Origin: Ailurus styani
Taxonomy: Eukaryota; Chordata; Mammalia; Carnivora; Ailuridae
Direction of reading: 5' to 3'
Assembly (NCBI GenBank): GCA_002007465.1
Contig: LNAC01000233.1
Location: 1,255,776-1,319,775, forward strand
Length of the DNA stretch: 64,000 nucleotides
Under the pieces are notes generated by a model. The model saw only the letters and a list, made by a program, of their open reading frames with translations, searched no databases and was not told the origin of the DNA. Positions 49,104-61,603 of this stretch are shown here, piece by piece. The translations under genes were made by a program, and so were the position numbers. How positions within the stretch are numbered: position 1 is the first letter of the stretch; every line of letters begins with the position of its first letter.

Positions 49104-49864
49104 AAGAATTAAAGTGAAAGGAAGCAGGAAGTTGTTGGGATACGGCCCTGTTCCCTTGAAGCAAATCAGCTACTCCCATTTCTGTATCTTTGGTTTTACA
49201 GTATTAAAGTATACTAAGTACTTTAAACACTTCTAGGATGAGACCAAAACCACGAAAATGACTAAAGCAAATAATGCCAGTATTTCTTATACATCTGGCT
49301 GTTTGCACATATTTATTTAGCATATTTTAAATGTTCTTTCCCCAATACTCAGTGACTTTTTCCACTTAGCTAACAGCTACTTATCTTTACAACTTAACTC
49401 AAGTGCCATAAACCTAGGAAGCTTCTGTAATAGATACCTACCCTCACAAAGTGAGCTAGGTATTCTTCTGATTTTAAAATATTAAGACTCTCTCACTGTA
49501 TGTATAAAATAAACAACATAACTGTTGGGTTTCAGGGGAAAAAACAATATTCTCTGCTGTAAATGCTGGGGAGGAAGAACACTGATGACCTTCTATGATG
49601 ATCTCACTTGCCCTGGGTGTGTCTGAGCTCAAGACCAAAAGATGAAGTCAAACCTCACTGAGGAACACAATTCATTTTAAAAAAACAGGCTTAGGAAGAG
49701 CTCCTACCCTACTATTTATGCAGCCACTATTTGCTGAGAACCCACAACGGACACATAATAGTGAGTGAAAAAGCCTTATTTTCACAGCTTTACCCTGCAT
49801 TCTTTATGAAACCTCTTTGCTTTTACCTCTCCCCAAGTTTTGAGTTTTTCCCCTTGTTTTTCAC

Positions 49865-50345
49865 CTACTGTCCTTTTTCTGTCCCAGGATCCCATAGAGG
49901 ACACATACAACATATGGTGATGATGTCTCCTTAGGCTCCTCTTGGCTACGATAGTTTCTCAGACTTCCCCTGTTTTTGAAGACCGTAACAGTTTTGAGGA
50001 GTACTGGTGAAGGCACTGTAGAGTGTCCCCTCAAATTGGGATCTGTCGGACTTTCCCCCCATGACTGACTGGAGTTACTGATGTTTGGGAGGAAGACCAC
50101 AGAGATAAGCAGATTTTCTCACCTCTGCAAAGGTACCCACTATCATAACAAGGGTACATACCATCAACAGGACTGATTACGGTTGACATTAACCGTGATC
50201 ACTTGCCTGCGGTAGTCTGACAGGTTTCTCCATTGTAAAGTAACTGTTTCCTTCCCTCTCCACACTACACTCTTCCAAAGGACGTCACTATACATAGTCC
50301 CCTGCTCTGGGGAGTGGACCTTACCAAAGTTTTAACCACTGACCT
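49865..50345 (-). repeat. L1M 3'-UTR relic, antisense
   Basis: 'catatggtgatgatgtctcc', 'gttttgaggagtactggtg' and 'gtttctccattgtaaagt' match the known antisense L1M 3' UTR. Confidence 0.8.
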
Positions 50346-50559
50346 GTTTCTCTTTTCTATGTCGTCATCTTTCACCACCACGTCCTGTTGCTCCTAGCCA
50401 ATCTTCTGCCCTTTAACAGTGCTTTAAAATTATCATGTGTACTTATTACTTTTATATTTAAACATAAATGAAAAATACCCTGTATTTGAAGTACTCTTCT
50501 GAAATGGAAAAATGCCTGAAAATTACCTTCATCTTTAATTTTTTCACTCCCTACAATGT

Positions 50560-52105
50560 CCTTCCCTAAACCCTGTTAATTCCAACTCTTACCAGTAACT
50601 GCCTCTTCATTTTCACTACCACTGCCCTACATAAGACCTTTATGTAAAGGTTTTTACATACTCCTACCTGGACCACTGTAATAACCATATAACTATATAT
50701 GCTCCAGCTTCCTAATCTGTCCTACATACGATCGCACCAGGGGTGGATGAGAAAAGACAGAAGGAAAGGATTGCATGTAACGTCCAGAATGTCTCTGCCA
50801 CTGTATTATAATCTGAATATAAACACATGTGTATTTAGTTTCTAATGTAATCATAACTCCAGTCTGGTACTCTTTTCTTTTAAAAAAACTTCTACCTTTT
50901 CTACTGCCTACAGATTAAAGTTCAAATTCAACCACACTCGGGGTGCCTGGGTGGCTCAGTTGGTTAAAGCCTCTGCCTTTGGCTCAGGTCATGATCTCAG
51001 GGTCCTGGAATCGAGCCCCGCATCGGGCTCTCTGCTCAGCGGGGAGCCTGCTTCCTCGTCTCTCTCTGCCTGCCTCTCTACTTGTAATCTCTCTCTCTGT
51101 CAAATAAACAAACAAAATCTTAAAAAAAAAAAATTCAACCACACTCTATCACAACCTAAGTCCAATATGTTTAATGAATTTATCTTTCCAGTCTTATACC
51201 TAGTAATTGTCTGATAGGAGACTATACTAGAAATTGGATGGTTTATACTGTGGAAGGTACAAGGTGTGGCACTTAACAGATATACAATAAATGACAACTT
51301 TTTTCCTCCTATTTTCACATTTTGTTTATTTACCATTTCTACTTGTCTAAACTCTACCCATTTTTCAAGGACCAGCTCAAATGCCATCTTTTCTTCCCCT
51401 CTTTTCTTTCAATGCTCAATTGTTTTTCTTTCAAATGTCATCTAACCCTAAGGTTTCCAAGGAGGAGGACAGGCCTTTTGGATTCTGGAATTTCTCATGA
51501 AATTCCAAGCTTTCTTCAGTACCTCCATCAGAGTCATTATCACACTCAATCAGCACTGCTAGACTATACAACCCTTAACAGCAGGGGCATATGTAACTCA
51601 CTCTTGAAATCCTTCATAGTAGTAGTCCCGTGCTTTACATTTGGAAACTTTTACTGTAAAGTCTTCTGCATTTCAAAGTACACCACTAGTTTAAGAGATA
51701 ACAAATCTTCTGGACTAGATTAGGATCCTGTGTATGACACTGGAAGGAACAGCTGCTTCCGGTCTCCAAACCTTATTTGCTTCTTTGTATAATGGTAATC
51801 ATACCACGTACTTTATTCATAAGGCTATTTTGAGGAATACAAGAGATAGCATGCAGATCACATGTCTGTGCTTCTTTTTCCTTCCCCAGTGCTGAAAGGG
51901 AGGCTGACACTTTATCCCATGCTGAGGCCATAGTACTCTATACATACTTTAATTAACCACTTATCACATTATACTTTTATTATCAGTTTTCACATCTACC
52001 TTCCTCCTTTGGGGACAGTGACACTCACCTTTTTGTATTTTGAAAACCACCTTGCACTGTGGCCCAGTTTAGAAGGCAGATGCTCAGTGAATATTAGATT
52101 AATGT
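50560..52105 (+). repeat. L2 relic(s), sense, split by a SINE
   Basis: 'ctacctggaccactgtaata', 'cctacagattaaagttcaa', 'caaggaccagctcaaatgc' and 'gatgctcagtgaatattag' are sense L2 landmarks. Two 3' ends (near 51290 and 52100) suggest more than one copy. Confidence 0.65.
50940..51130 (+). mobile_element. CAN-SINE, young
   Basis: Full length. Exact target-site duplication aaattcaaccacactc at 50924-50939 and 51131-51146. Confidence 0.97.
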
Positions 52106-52349
52106 ACCGCATACTCACTGAAAAGGCCACAAAGTGAGACTAGTCATTTCTATGTAATGACAAACTCTAGCCTACATTTAAAAAAAATCAATTTCTCAAA
52201 AAATGGTAAGTCAAAATTTTTTACTCATCAGTGAGTTTTTCAGATGAAAATGATGCTAGAGAATGAAAACCTGACTATGCTGAATTAGAATTCCATCTCT
52301 GATTATCATCGGCCCCTAACGTAAGTGTAATTTCCCTCTGAAAAGTTCA

Positions 52350-52900
52350 GCTTTTTAGTGTGTATACGAGTTATCAATCAAGTGCCTCCTAGCTCCAAAC
52401 CTCCACTGCCCTGCTGGAGAGACCAGAACATTTCTTCTCGCTTGCCAGCTGGCATGACAGCAAGTGTCATCAGCAGAAGGCCTCACTCCGCACCACTCCG
52501 CACCTCTCCGCAGCCAACTTCCCCCAGTACTCCTTCAGGCTGCTTCCGATGAAGGTCCCAACACACCTCCTCCCCATGGAAGACTTCCACAGCACACAGA
52601 CGGCAGCTTTCCAATCCAGCACAGCCCCTCAGTGAAATTCTCTGCCACCCAGTGGGCCTCAGCCGTGCCCCTCCAAAAAGATGCCAGATTGGCTCCTTCC
52701 TTCCATGCTCTGCCAGGATCCTCGATCTGCTGTTACAGATCTTTTTACTCTTTACCTCTGAGCCAATTCCCTGTTACTCTAATCCCACGGTATAGTTAAT
52801 GGTTCTTTACATTAGACTTTCCCTATGCAAATTCCTATGTGGTTTCAGTCTCCTAGCTGGACTCTGACTGATCCAAGAAGTATGGTTAAAAGATCCTTCA
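52350..52900 (+). repeat. Possible LTR-type relic
   Basis: 'ctagctggactctgactgat' near the right end is a common end sequence of old ERVL-class LTRs. The rest is GC-richer than its surroundings but not recognised. Confidence 0.3.
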
Positions 52901-53970
52901 TTAAAACAAACCAAATTTAATTTGGTGAGATGAAGGGTTTTTGAATATAAGCCAAGTTTAGATTTTCTCAGGGAAGGCCTAGGTGTTTTTTTGTTTGTTT
53001 TTGCTTTTTAGGGCAATATTTTCAAAAACTACAAAGCCAGATACAATTTAAATTTTTAAAAACTGTAAAATAAAATTGAGCATTTGCTACTTTCCATAGG
53101 CAATAAATGATAAAATGTTAAATCTAACAGCAAGTAAGATTGCACCATGTGGTAAAAATAACATACCTTTCCTTTCTTCTTCCCAACTCCTGGGCCTTTC
53201 CCCCCACTTGTTTTAATGGTGGAAAATGGCTGGAGTGTTTGAGAAGAATCAAAACGAAGAAAGCTGAAGTACAACTATCTCTCAGAATCTTAAGAGTGCC
53301 ACAATTTGCTGGAACCATAGAGGTCCTCCGAGCTGTGTTTTTTAAACAGTAGACTGTAACCAGTTAGGTCATGAAATCAATTTAGTGGATCACAGCTAGC
53401 ATAAAAAAAGACCTAGAAAACAGCAAATATGAGACTGTGTGTACTACACAAGGATAAGTACTATTTGGAAACTTCTATTTTAAAGAGATATACGCACTTA
53501 GACACATATCTGAACCCTGGGCTGCAATCAAGTATGTACCTTTCATCATGACTTAAAAAAACAAACTTGAAAATTATTCTCTAGTGTCTAATCCAACTGC
53601 ACATCCAATGAAAGAACACATCGACAATACTTCTGCTAGCATTCATGGCAAAATAAATCAGCTGAAGAATCCAGACTACCTATATTCTCATTAACATTTA
53701 AAAGGACAGAGATTAAGGGAAAAATCTGACTGAATCATCCTTTGGCAATTTAATGTACACGCCTACACAAATAAATGAATACAACTTAGGTATCATGAGT
53801 CATTCACCCGGTGATAATTCTATTACAGAAACTTCTTTGTAAAAAGGTTTTTCCATCAGGTGAAATTGGGATAACCCTATACCTGGTTTGCCTGGAAAGG
53901 CTCAGTAACTCCTGTTTCCCTACTAAATTATGGATCAGCTTATATGATAAATTATATGGTTTCCCTAAAG

Positions 53971-54163
53971 CATGGATTCTCAAAATATGGTTCTCACACC
54001 AGAAGTTTATGCATTACCTGGAAACTTGTTAGAATGCAAATGATCAGCCCCATCCCAGACTTACTGAATCAGAAACTGGGGTGAAGCCCTGCAATCTGTG
54101 TTTTACCAAGCTGTCCAGGTGTTGTTGATGGGCACTGAAGTTCGAGAACCAGTGCCCTAGATA
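53971..54163 (+). repeat. MER5A
   Basis: 'ggattctcaaaatatggttc', 'actgaatcagaaactgggg' and 'tgaagttcgagaaccagtg' give nearly complete MER5A with inverted ends. Confidence 0.82.
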
Positions 54164-54372
54164 TAGCCAACAAAAATGCTGGTTTTAGTGGCCAATCCTC
54201 TTCAGTTTAGTTTTTCAGCTATAACTAATGTGAAGCCCCTGCACGGCTGGTATAACAAAAATAACTGAAAACACTGGAGATATGTTTCCCCACAGTAGAA
54301 TCTAAAAGACGGTTATCCTGGTTACCACTTAGCATCTTTGGCAATTACCTGGCTTAGAATAGTTGGGCTACA

Positions 54373-54730
54373 AGGACGCTCGCATGCAGTCTAAGAGAGA
54401 AGGGAGCAGCCGAGTCCTCAGGCCCCAGATTTATACAGCTGGTCTCCGTGGGGGACAGGGTAAAGTCACCTCTGGGGTCAGCTGTTGATGAGACGTAGTT
54501 AGAGACTGAATTTTTAAAGTAGATCTCACCAAGGTATGAGCAGTAGCAAATACTGACAAGTATCTTTGCGTCCCTGAAAATTAATTTTGTGGGTCTGACA
54601 CATTCATCGCTTGTGTGAATGTTTTCTGGATTCTCATGTATATTCATTATCAACCTGCTATAAAAAGCTAAAAGTGTTCTCAGCAACACATTTTGCATCC
54701 TATTAAAATTGAAAAGTAAAAAAAAAAAAA
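54373..54730 (+). pseudogene. Retroposed transcript fragment, parent unknown
   Basis: A 358 bp insert has all the marks of L1-mediated retroposition. It has 13 A at 54718-54730, a variant poly-A signal ATTAAA at 54702-54707, and 17 bp flanking repeats agaatagttgggctaca at 54356-54372 and 54731-54747 with one difference. It resembles no SINE, LINE, LTR or small RNA that I know. Two plus-strand frames stay open for about 40 codons at the left end. One reads KDARMQSKREGSSRVLRPQI at its start and stops at a TGA near 54489, so the insert may hold the last codons and 3' UTR of a 5'-truncated mRNA copy. I cannot name the source gene. The insert lies sense-opposite to RAB2A in intron 1. Confidence 0.82.
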
Positions 54731-54974
54731 AGAATAGCTGGGCTACATGCGACCTGCCAAATACCCAAAGGACTCACTTCAATACAGATAGTCTTCTTTC
54801 TTTCTTACTGAATCTAAGGAATCCTGTAATCAAGTTATGCTAATCTACTTTTGTCTTATTTAAAATATCTGCATGGCTTTTGACAGTTTGAAGGTCTAAA
54901 TATGCTCCTTCCTTGCGCACAATCTTATTTGACCATAATAGTAAAACTATAAGGTCAGTAAAGCAGGAATGATA

Positions 54975-55167
54975 AATAAATATTATTTATTTTAGAGAGA
55001 GAGAGAGAAAACGTGAGTGGGGGGAGAGTCAGAGGGAGAGAGAATCCTACGTGGACTCTGTGCTAAGCACAGAGCCCAAAACGGGGCTTGACCTCACAAC
55101 CCTCAGATCATGACCTGAGCTGAAATCAGGAGTCTGGTGCCCACTGACTGAGCCACCCAGGCGCCCC
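54975..55167 (-). mobile_element. CAN-SINE, older copy
   Basis: It includes 'ctcagatcatgacctgagc' and ends 'agccacccaggcgcccc'. Confidence 0.92.
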
Positions 55168-55367
55168 TTAAATCATATTTTTCCACTCTACCACCCAACC
55201 TCCTCAATTTATTCTTTTCAGACAGACTGTAACCAATACCTTTCCTAACTAAAAATAATGTTATCTCACTTTCCAGGCATTACTAGTAGCAACACTAGGA
55301 GAAAGAAGGGAATACTCTGTAACTAAATGACTGACAGGGCAGAGATGTAATAAAGGAAGAAGGTTTT

Positions 55368-55575
55368 ATTTCTTTTCTTTTCTTTTTTTTTTTTTTTAAA
55401 GATTTTATTTATTTATTTGACAGAGATTACAAGTAGGTAGAGAGGCAGGCAGAGAGAGGAGGAAGCAGGCTCCCCGCTGAGCAGAGAGCCCGATGAGGGC
55501 CTCGATCCCAGGACCCTGAGATCATGACCTGAGCCGAAGGCAGAGGCTTTAACCCACTGAGCCACCCAGGCGCCC
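55368..55575 (-). mobile_element. CAN-SINE, young
   Basis: Full antisense copy. Exact target-site duplication aaggaagaaggtttt at 55353-55367 and 55576-55590. Confidence 0.97.
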
Positions 55576-56104
55576 AAGGAAGAAGGTTTTTAAAAAATAA
55601 ACATAATTTCCTTGACGCTAACTTTATCCCAACGTTTCAGTTAATAGATTAGGTATATTATACTTGAATCTGACCATTTTCCTAATCCTTTCATAAGCAA
55701 AGATTCCAAATAAGAACTGCAGCATCTTAAAATCACATTTCAATGAAGTAGCTTGCAGAGGATACTTTTCCATGATGTTATGGAAGGCAGAGCGTTTTGT
55801 GATGTAAACGTACACTATAGTTATTATACAATAAGTTTATTGTACATGATCTCTAAGTAGTATGCTATGATATAAATGATATCGAAGTTAAAGACTATAA
55901 GGAAAAAGAACTATTTCATGTAGTTGCTAGATGAAACTGGCAAGAGCCCAAGGAAGCACATGATAATAGTAACTAAATCAAACTGCTAAATCCCTAAACA
56001 TACACTAGGCATCAGTCAACACTATACAATGTTGAGATCAGCCTGTTGAATTAAGTATGCAAAATATATGCCACGCTCAAATTATATATTCTTTCTATGT
56101 CCAT

Positions 56105-56930
56105 TATTTTTAATGAAAGGTGATTTGGCAATATCTATCAAAACACAAATACAAATCCTAGTCGGCCACAGGTTTTACTTCTCATACAAACCCACAAGAA
56201 TTGTGTTATACTGTGTATAACAATCTTCATCAACAGGTCGTAGATGAACATTTGCTATTTCTGGCAACCTAGCATCTGAGCACTTTTCTTTGAACTCCCC
56301 GGCAGCTAGGGGATAAACTTGTAACCTAGACTCAGCCAATCAGATGCTCTTGTCCAGAATCTGGAATCTTGAAGGAATGCTCCAATATCAGGGACCAGAG
56401 AGAATCCATGGTGGCTACAGTGGAGATGAGAGACCCTGATATGTCCCTGGTGTCTTCTTCAGCAGGTTGTACTGACAGCAGGAATCTGACTTTGCCTTGC
56501 CTTCCTTGGTTTTACCATTTTCAGGCTGGATTATATTGCTTTCCTATCAATCTATGAACATTTAATCTTTCTAATAAAATCTGCTTAAATTAACCACAGC
56601 AGGTTTCTCCTGTTTGCTACCTACTATAGACCAGGAATAACAGAATCAGGAACTGAATAAATTATGGTTGAGCTACGCAGGTGTTAAGATAGAAAGAATG
56701 AGATAGATTTATATATGTGATATGTTAAGACACCTAAGATGTACCCTCGAAAGGAAAAAGAATAAAGGTGTAGAACAATACGAAGTGTATAATCCTACTG
56801 GTAAAACTGGGATACACCCATACACACAAGCTTACAGATGGATAGAAAATTTCTGGAAGGATACACAAAACCATTGTTCACCATACTTACATAAGGTGGT
56901 AGAATATTTTCATTTTTTATCATGAGCATT
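56105..56930 (+). repeat. Old LINE-1 relic (L1ME-like), sense, interrupted
   Basis: 'gatttggcaatatctatca' at the left and 'ataaattatggttgagcta' plus 'ctggaaggatacacaaaac' at the right follow one L1 order. A separate element separates them (about 56241-56635). Confidence 0.65.
56241..56635 (+). repeat. LTR-like insert within the L1 relic
   Basis: 'agactcagccaatcagatg' and 'aataaaatctgcttaaatt' with 'gcaggtttctcctgtttgc' resemble old LTR sequences in layout (CCAAT-type box, then a poly-A signal). Family not determined. Confidence 0.35.
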
Positions 56931-57769
56931 TATCACTTAGACCATTAAAAGATACATATAAGTTTTTCAAAGGATCTATTTTTGCATCAAACACTACACA
57001 GGCAATATTTTAATGGGCCTCATCTAACAACCTCCATATTGAAGTGGCTTTTAAATAATTAGCAAAACAACTTCTTGTGTGACCAAAAATAGTTACATTA
57101 CATGTTGGTCTGCAGAGAAAATAATGAGAGCCTGTGAGTAAAATAATGTGCTATTTTTATTTTTATTCCTTTTTTTTATTTCCTTTTTTTTAAACTCCTA
57201 AAAGCCGCTAAAGAACACTAATCAGTAGTACTTTTTAACAAAATTTACTCATAACTAAGGCTGAAAATTCACATATTCATGCTCAAATCCAACATGGTTT
57301 TTCCATTTCTAAGGTAAATTCTCCAAGAAAGAAAACCTGAAGCCGGAAAGAATGGGGGGAAAAGGCCAAAAAAGAAAAAAAAGAATAAAAGGTGGAAAGG
57401 GATCACTAATTCCTGCCAGAAATGCGAGCGAAGGGTAGAAATTTATACCATTTAGAGATGGGTAATAAGCCTTCTGTGAAGCTATCCGGAGGATAAACAA
57501 ACCAACTCTTTAAACTGTGCCACACAGTGCTCTTCACAGTACAGTTCCCAGATCTCCTTTAGTCTTAAGCCCCTACAGAATCCTGACAAAAACTGTATCC
57601 TGCCACACTCTGTATAACCTGACTGTGAGGGGCTCAGTTCAATTCTCTGTTCTCCACATAACAAATATAAAAGGAGGCGCAAAAGTAGAAACGGATTCTA
57701 GAGGATTGTTAGGTGAGGGAATTATTCAAACAAATGGGACCATGTCTGATGGGATCAAACCTGATACAT

Positions 57770-57885
57770 AATTTGTAAAATGGAGCCAATAGGTACCTAG
57801 GATTACTGTGAAAACATATATGAAAGCCAAAGCACAGCACTCAGCACACATTTGTGCTCGATAAATGTTTGCTGAAAATCTGAGT
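57770..57885 (+). repeat. MIR 3' part
   Basis: 'tttgtaaaatggagccaata' and 'gctcgataaatgtttgctg' match sense MIR. Confidence 0.65.
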
Positions 57886-58085
57886 ATGTTATGAGCCATT
57901 TGCTGCAGTTAGAATGAATCCTCTCCATGCTCCTTTAGTACTTTGTGCCCAGTGCATTACATTATCTTGTAATTACTGTGGCAAATTGGTCTTCCCAGTA
58001 GGATAAAATAGTCCTGTTCACTTTTCTAACTAGCACAAGGACTGCCCACATCGCACCTTAAATTTATTTAAAAACAAAAACAACG

Positions 58086-58290
58086 GTGGGGGGGCCTGGG
58101 TGGCACAGTACGTTCAGTGTCTGACTCTTGGGTTTTGGCTCAGGTTGTGATCTCAGGGTCATGGAATTGAGCCCCAAGTGGGGCACTGTGCTCAGCGTGA
58201 AGTCTGCTTGGGATTCTCTCTCCACCTCCTTCTGCCTCTCCCGCTAGTGCTCTCTCTTTCTCAAATAAATAAATATTTAAAAAAATAAAT
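58086..58290 (+). mobile_element. CAN-SINE, older copy
   Basis: Head 'ggcctgggtggcacagtac', (AAAT)n tail. It is followed directly by another forward copy. Confidence 0.93.
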
Positions 58291-58301
58291 AAAAACAAAT
58301 G

Positions 58302-58515
58302 AGGGGCACCTGGGTGGCTTGGCTGAGTGTCCAACTCTTGATTTCAGCTCAGGGAACGATCTTAGGGTTGTGGGATTGAGCCCCGCATCATCCACAGCAC
58401 TGGGCACGGAGCCTGCTTGGGATTTTCTCTCTCCCTCTGCTCCTCCTCATCCCCTACCACACGTGTGTACACCCACACACTCTCTAAAAAACCCAAAAAA
58501 CAAAACCAAAACATG
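58302..58515 (+). mobile_element. CAN-SINE, older copy in tandem
   Basis: Head 'ggcacctgggtggcttggc', A-rich tail. 'aaaacaaatga' before it and 'aaaccaaaacatga' after it may be a decayed target-site duplication. Confidence 0.92.
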
Positions 58516-58641
58516 AAAACGAATCCAATCCTCTAATCTTTGCATAAATTCCATCCTCCAAGCCCTAATATGTGTCAATCAAACCTCTACCTGAACGATT
58601 CTAATAACAAACCAACTCACCACTTAACAAGCTCTTTCCAT

Positions 58642-58766
58642 CTTTTTTTAAAAAGTTTTTGTTTTTGTTTTTAGGTAATCTCTATACCCAGTGTGGGCCT
58701 TGAACTCACAACCCCAAGACCAAGAGTTGCATGCTCTTCCAGCTGAGCCAGCCAGGTGCCCCCCAC
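58642..58766 (-). mobile_element. CAN-SINE, old short copy
   Basis: 'gggccttgaactcacaacc' and 'tgagccagccaggtgcccc' are present. Target-site duplication ctctttccat at 58632-58641 and 58767-58776. Confidence 0.9.
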
Positions 58767-58979
58767 CTCTTTCCATTTCATAGAGTCCAAATCTATCTCC
58801 TTTACTCATGGTCCTGGTTCCCAAGAAAAGCCACAAAGGGGGGGGGGGGCTTAAGTCTCTTTTCTTTGAATACTTAAGTATTAAAAGTCCTTATTATATG
58901 CTCCTTTACATCTTCTCTTTTTTTAGATTAAAATGCTTCCATTATTTTGGGGGGGGCAATTTAAAACAAAAATGTTTCC

Positions 58980-59178
58980 CATGCCTAGGTGGCTCAGTTG
59001 GTTAAGTGTCTGCCTTAGGCTCAGGTCATGATCCCAGGGTCTGGGGACAGAGTCTCGCATAGGGCTCCCTGCTCAGTGGAGAGTCCACTTCTACCTCTCC
59101 CTCTCCCCCTCCCTCCTGCTCCTGTTCACTTTCTCCTTCCCCACTCCCACTCTCTCTCAAATAAATAAAAATCTTTAA
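58980..59178 (+). mobile_element. CAN-SINE
   Basis: Head 'atgcctaggtggctcag'. Target-site duplication aaaaatgtttcc at 58968-58979 and 59179-59190. Confidence 0.95.
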
Positions 59179-59492
59179 AAAAATGTTTCCATTAGTTGTT
59201 CCTATAATATCATGGTTGATATATACCCTTCATACTATGCTGATTGGTCTTCTGAGCACAGACTCGAATGTGTAGATACCCCTCTAGAACGAGTTTCCAT
59301 AATTGAATTATAGAGTAGAATTATCATCTGCCTTGTCTGTACATTATACTTTTACTAACCCAGCATCACATTTATTCCTTTGTTGGCTTTATCAATCCTC
59401 TGACTCATATTGAACCAAGTCATGTAAAACTTTAAGTGTTTAGACATGTGCTATTTACCAGCTGACCTCCATCTTATATTTGCATGCTTGTT

Positions 59493-59605
59493 TTTATTTA
59501 TATACATTTATATATAAAAATATATAAGTATATAACATATAAAAGCAAATATATAATAATATATAATATAAAAATAAATATATAAAATATATTATATATA
59601 TATTT
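59493..59605. repeat. AT-rich low-complexity tract
   Basis: Irregular TA and TAAA units over about 110 bp, leading into the SINE at 59606. Confidence 0.9.
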
Positions 59606-59753
59606 TTTTATTTATTTCAGGGAGAGTAAGCGAGCATCCCAAGCAGAATTCATGCTTAGTCCAATGCAGGTCTCAATCCCATGACCCTGAGATCGTGACC
59701 TGAGCCAGTATCAAGAGTCACATGCTCAACTGACTGAGACACTCGGGTGCCCC
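59606..59753 (-). mobile_element. CAN-SINE, older copy
   Basis: 'atgaccctgagatcgtgacc' is present, with the diverged end 'gagacactcgggtgcccc'. Confidence 0.88.
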
Positions 59754-60744
59754 TGTATGGTTGTTTTTAAAGTAAATATAAGGCTTTAATTTCATTAATT
59801 TCCATTTTGCTAAATTTAGTCAATGGTTCTGCCTATCAAGGTCATTTTGGATTCTATCTGGTATAATCCACACATTAGCTCTTTCAACCAAACTGGATTT
59901 TATCCAAGTTGTTACTAACACAAAATGTAAAAAAAACCAGGACCAAATGCAGCAGCATGCTCCTTCTAGCTTGCCTACAAGGGCAGCCCTTTATGGATAC
60001 AGTTATTCAACCACTTAAAAATCCACCTAGCTGTGAAACCAGTAGAATTTCTTCCCCTTATACCAAAGGTTATATTGAAAACGTGTAACACACACTTTTA
60101 CTTTAAAGACGGGTGAATCAATTCACCAAGTATACAGTTATTGCTTTAATTTATAATTAATAACTCACTTCCCTATTTATTAATTTTTATATTAAGTTAA
60201 TTAAAGCTTTGAGCATAAGTGATTTTGGAAACATGTACTTTTACTTTGACCTTTGAAATGGTTACGACTAAACTGAACTAACAATACTTTGTCCAAGGCG
60301 ATAAAAAGATAACCTTTGATCAACTGATTCATTATATTGAAGACTTCTGTAAACGTAAAAAAAATGCCTCTTTCCAAAGGGGTTCAAAATTGAGAGAACT
60401 CATCTAAGAGGTGTCTCAAGGTACCAAGAGAAAAAATCTAGGAAACTATTGATCTTTATATCCCTTTCCTGAAGATTAGTGAAAAACAGCACCTCCTACT
60501 TGATCTTATTCTCAATCTCAAGAGGCCTGTGAGGATACCTGAGATAGGAAATGACTTTCCTTTATGGAGTCCAAAGAAAATTTCAGGATCAAAGAATCAC
60601 CATTTTGCATATTAACACTTGGTCTTATTTCCTTCAACTCAACTAATTACAGTTTGAAGTCAGCACAATGAATCACTTTTTCTATAGACAAGACCTCCCC
60701 CACTAATTTAATTTTAGGATGCTCAACAGATGAGAAAAATTATC

Positions 60745-60925
60745 TCTAAGATATTATTATTAATAAAGCACTTTGCAGCTTACAAGGCACCTGCATATAT
60801 TCTTTACTTCAAATACAAAAATCCTGTGGGGTAGATACAAGCCAGGCATTCCTGCTGTCTTTTTCTAGGTGAGAAAACTGAAGTTGAAGTCGTTTGAACT
60901 TCACCAAGGTAACAAGGAGAGGAGC
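60745..60925 (-). repeat. MIR-like relic
   Basis: 'taataaagcactttgcagc' and 'gtgagaaaactgaagttg' resemble antisense MIR. Confidence 0.5.
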
Positions 60926-61032
60926 CCCTGAACTAATCAAGATATTATAATTACAAATACTAGGCTCTTGGAAAATTTTCAAGAGTGCTGTCTAAGCTAA
61001 AATAACCAGAGAGGACTCAGAATAACATATTA

Positions 61033-61603
61033 CAGTCGACCTTTGAACAACATGGGTTTGAACTGCATGAGTCCACTTATATGTGGATTTTTTTCAATAA
61101 ATAGAGTAGTGTAAATGTATTTTCTCTTCCCTATGGTTTTCTTATTAACATTTTATCTTTAGCTTACTTTCTCATAAGAATACAGTATATAATACATACA
61201 ACATACAAAATATTTGTTAATTGGCTGTTTATATTTTTGGTAAGGCTTCTGATCAACAGTACACAATTAGTAGTTAAATTTTTGAGGAGTCGGGCGCCTG
61301 GGTGGCTCAGTGGGTTAAAGCCTCTGCTTTCGGCTCAGGTCATGATCTCAGCGTCCTGGGATCGAGGCCCGCATCGGGCTCTCTGCTCAGCAGGGAGCCT
61401 GCTTCCTCCTCTCCCTGTCTCTCTGCCTGCCTCTCTGCCTACTTGTAATCTCTCTCTCTGTGTCAAATAAATAAATAAATAAATAAATCTTTAAAAAAAA
61501 ATAAAATAAAATAAAATAAATTTTTGAGGAGTCAAAGTCATATGTGGATTTGACTGTGTGGGGGTTGGTGCCCCTAATCTCCACATTATTCAAGGGTCAA
61601 CTG
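61033..61603 (+). mobile_element. MER2 (Tigger-type DNA transposon), interrupted by a SINE
   Basis: It runs from cagtcgacctttgaacaaca to ttcaagggtcaactg, with matching inverted ends and a TA on each side (61031-61032, 61604-61605), as Tc1/mariner elements leave. It shares its order with the copy at 19331. Non-autonomous, no transposase frame. Confidence 0.9.
61292..61516 (+). mobile_element. CAN-SINE, young, inside MER2
   Basis: Full length. Exact 17 bp target-site duplication taaatttttgaggagtc at 61275-61291 and 61517-61533. Confidence 0.97.

Larger units (their letters stand above)
59210..60055 (-). repeat. Possible ancient CR1/L3-type LINE relic
   Basis: 'ggtcattttggattctatc', 'cacacattagctctttcaac' and 'tcaaccacttaaaaatccac' resemble antisense CR1/L3 reverse transcriptase sequence. 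An AT-rich tract and a SINE interrupt it at 59493-59753. Confidence 0.4.

Noticed and set aside
51322..51723. A 133-codon plus-strand frame
   Set aside because: It lies in L2-derived sequence and does not follow the L2 protein.
54354..54698. A 114-codon minus-strand frame
   Set aside because: It is antisense to the retroposed insert, whose poly-A tail fixes the plus strand as sense.
61237..61470. Repeated frames with peptides like PGWLSGLKPLLSAQVMISGSWDRGPHRALCSAGSL at many positions
   Set aside because: All are translations of CAN-SINEs, which are non-coding. The shared peptide reflects shared repeat sequence.
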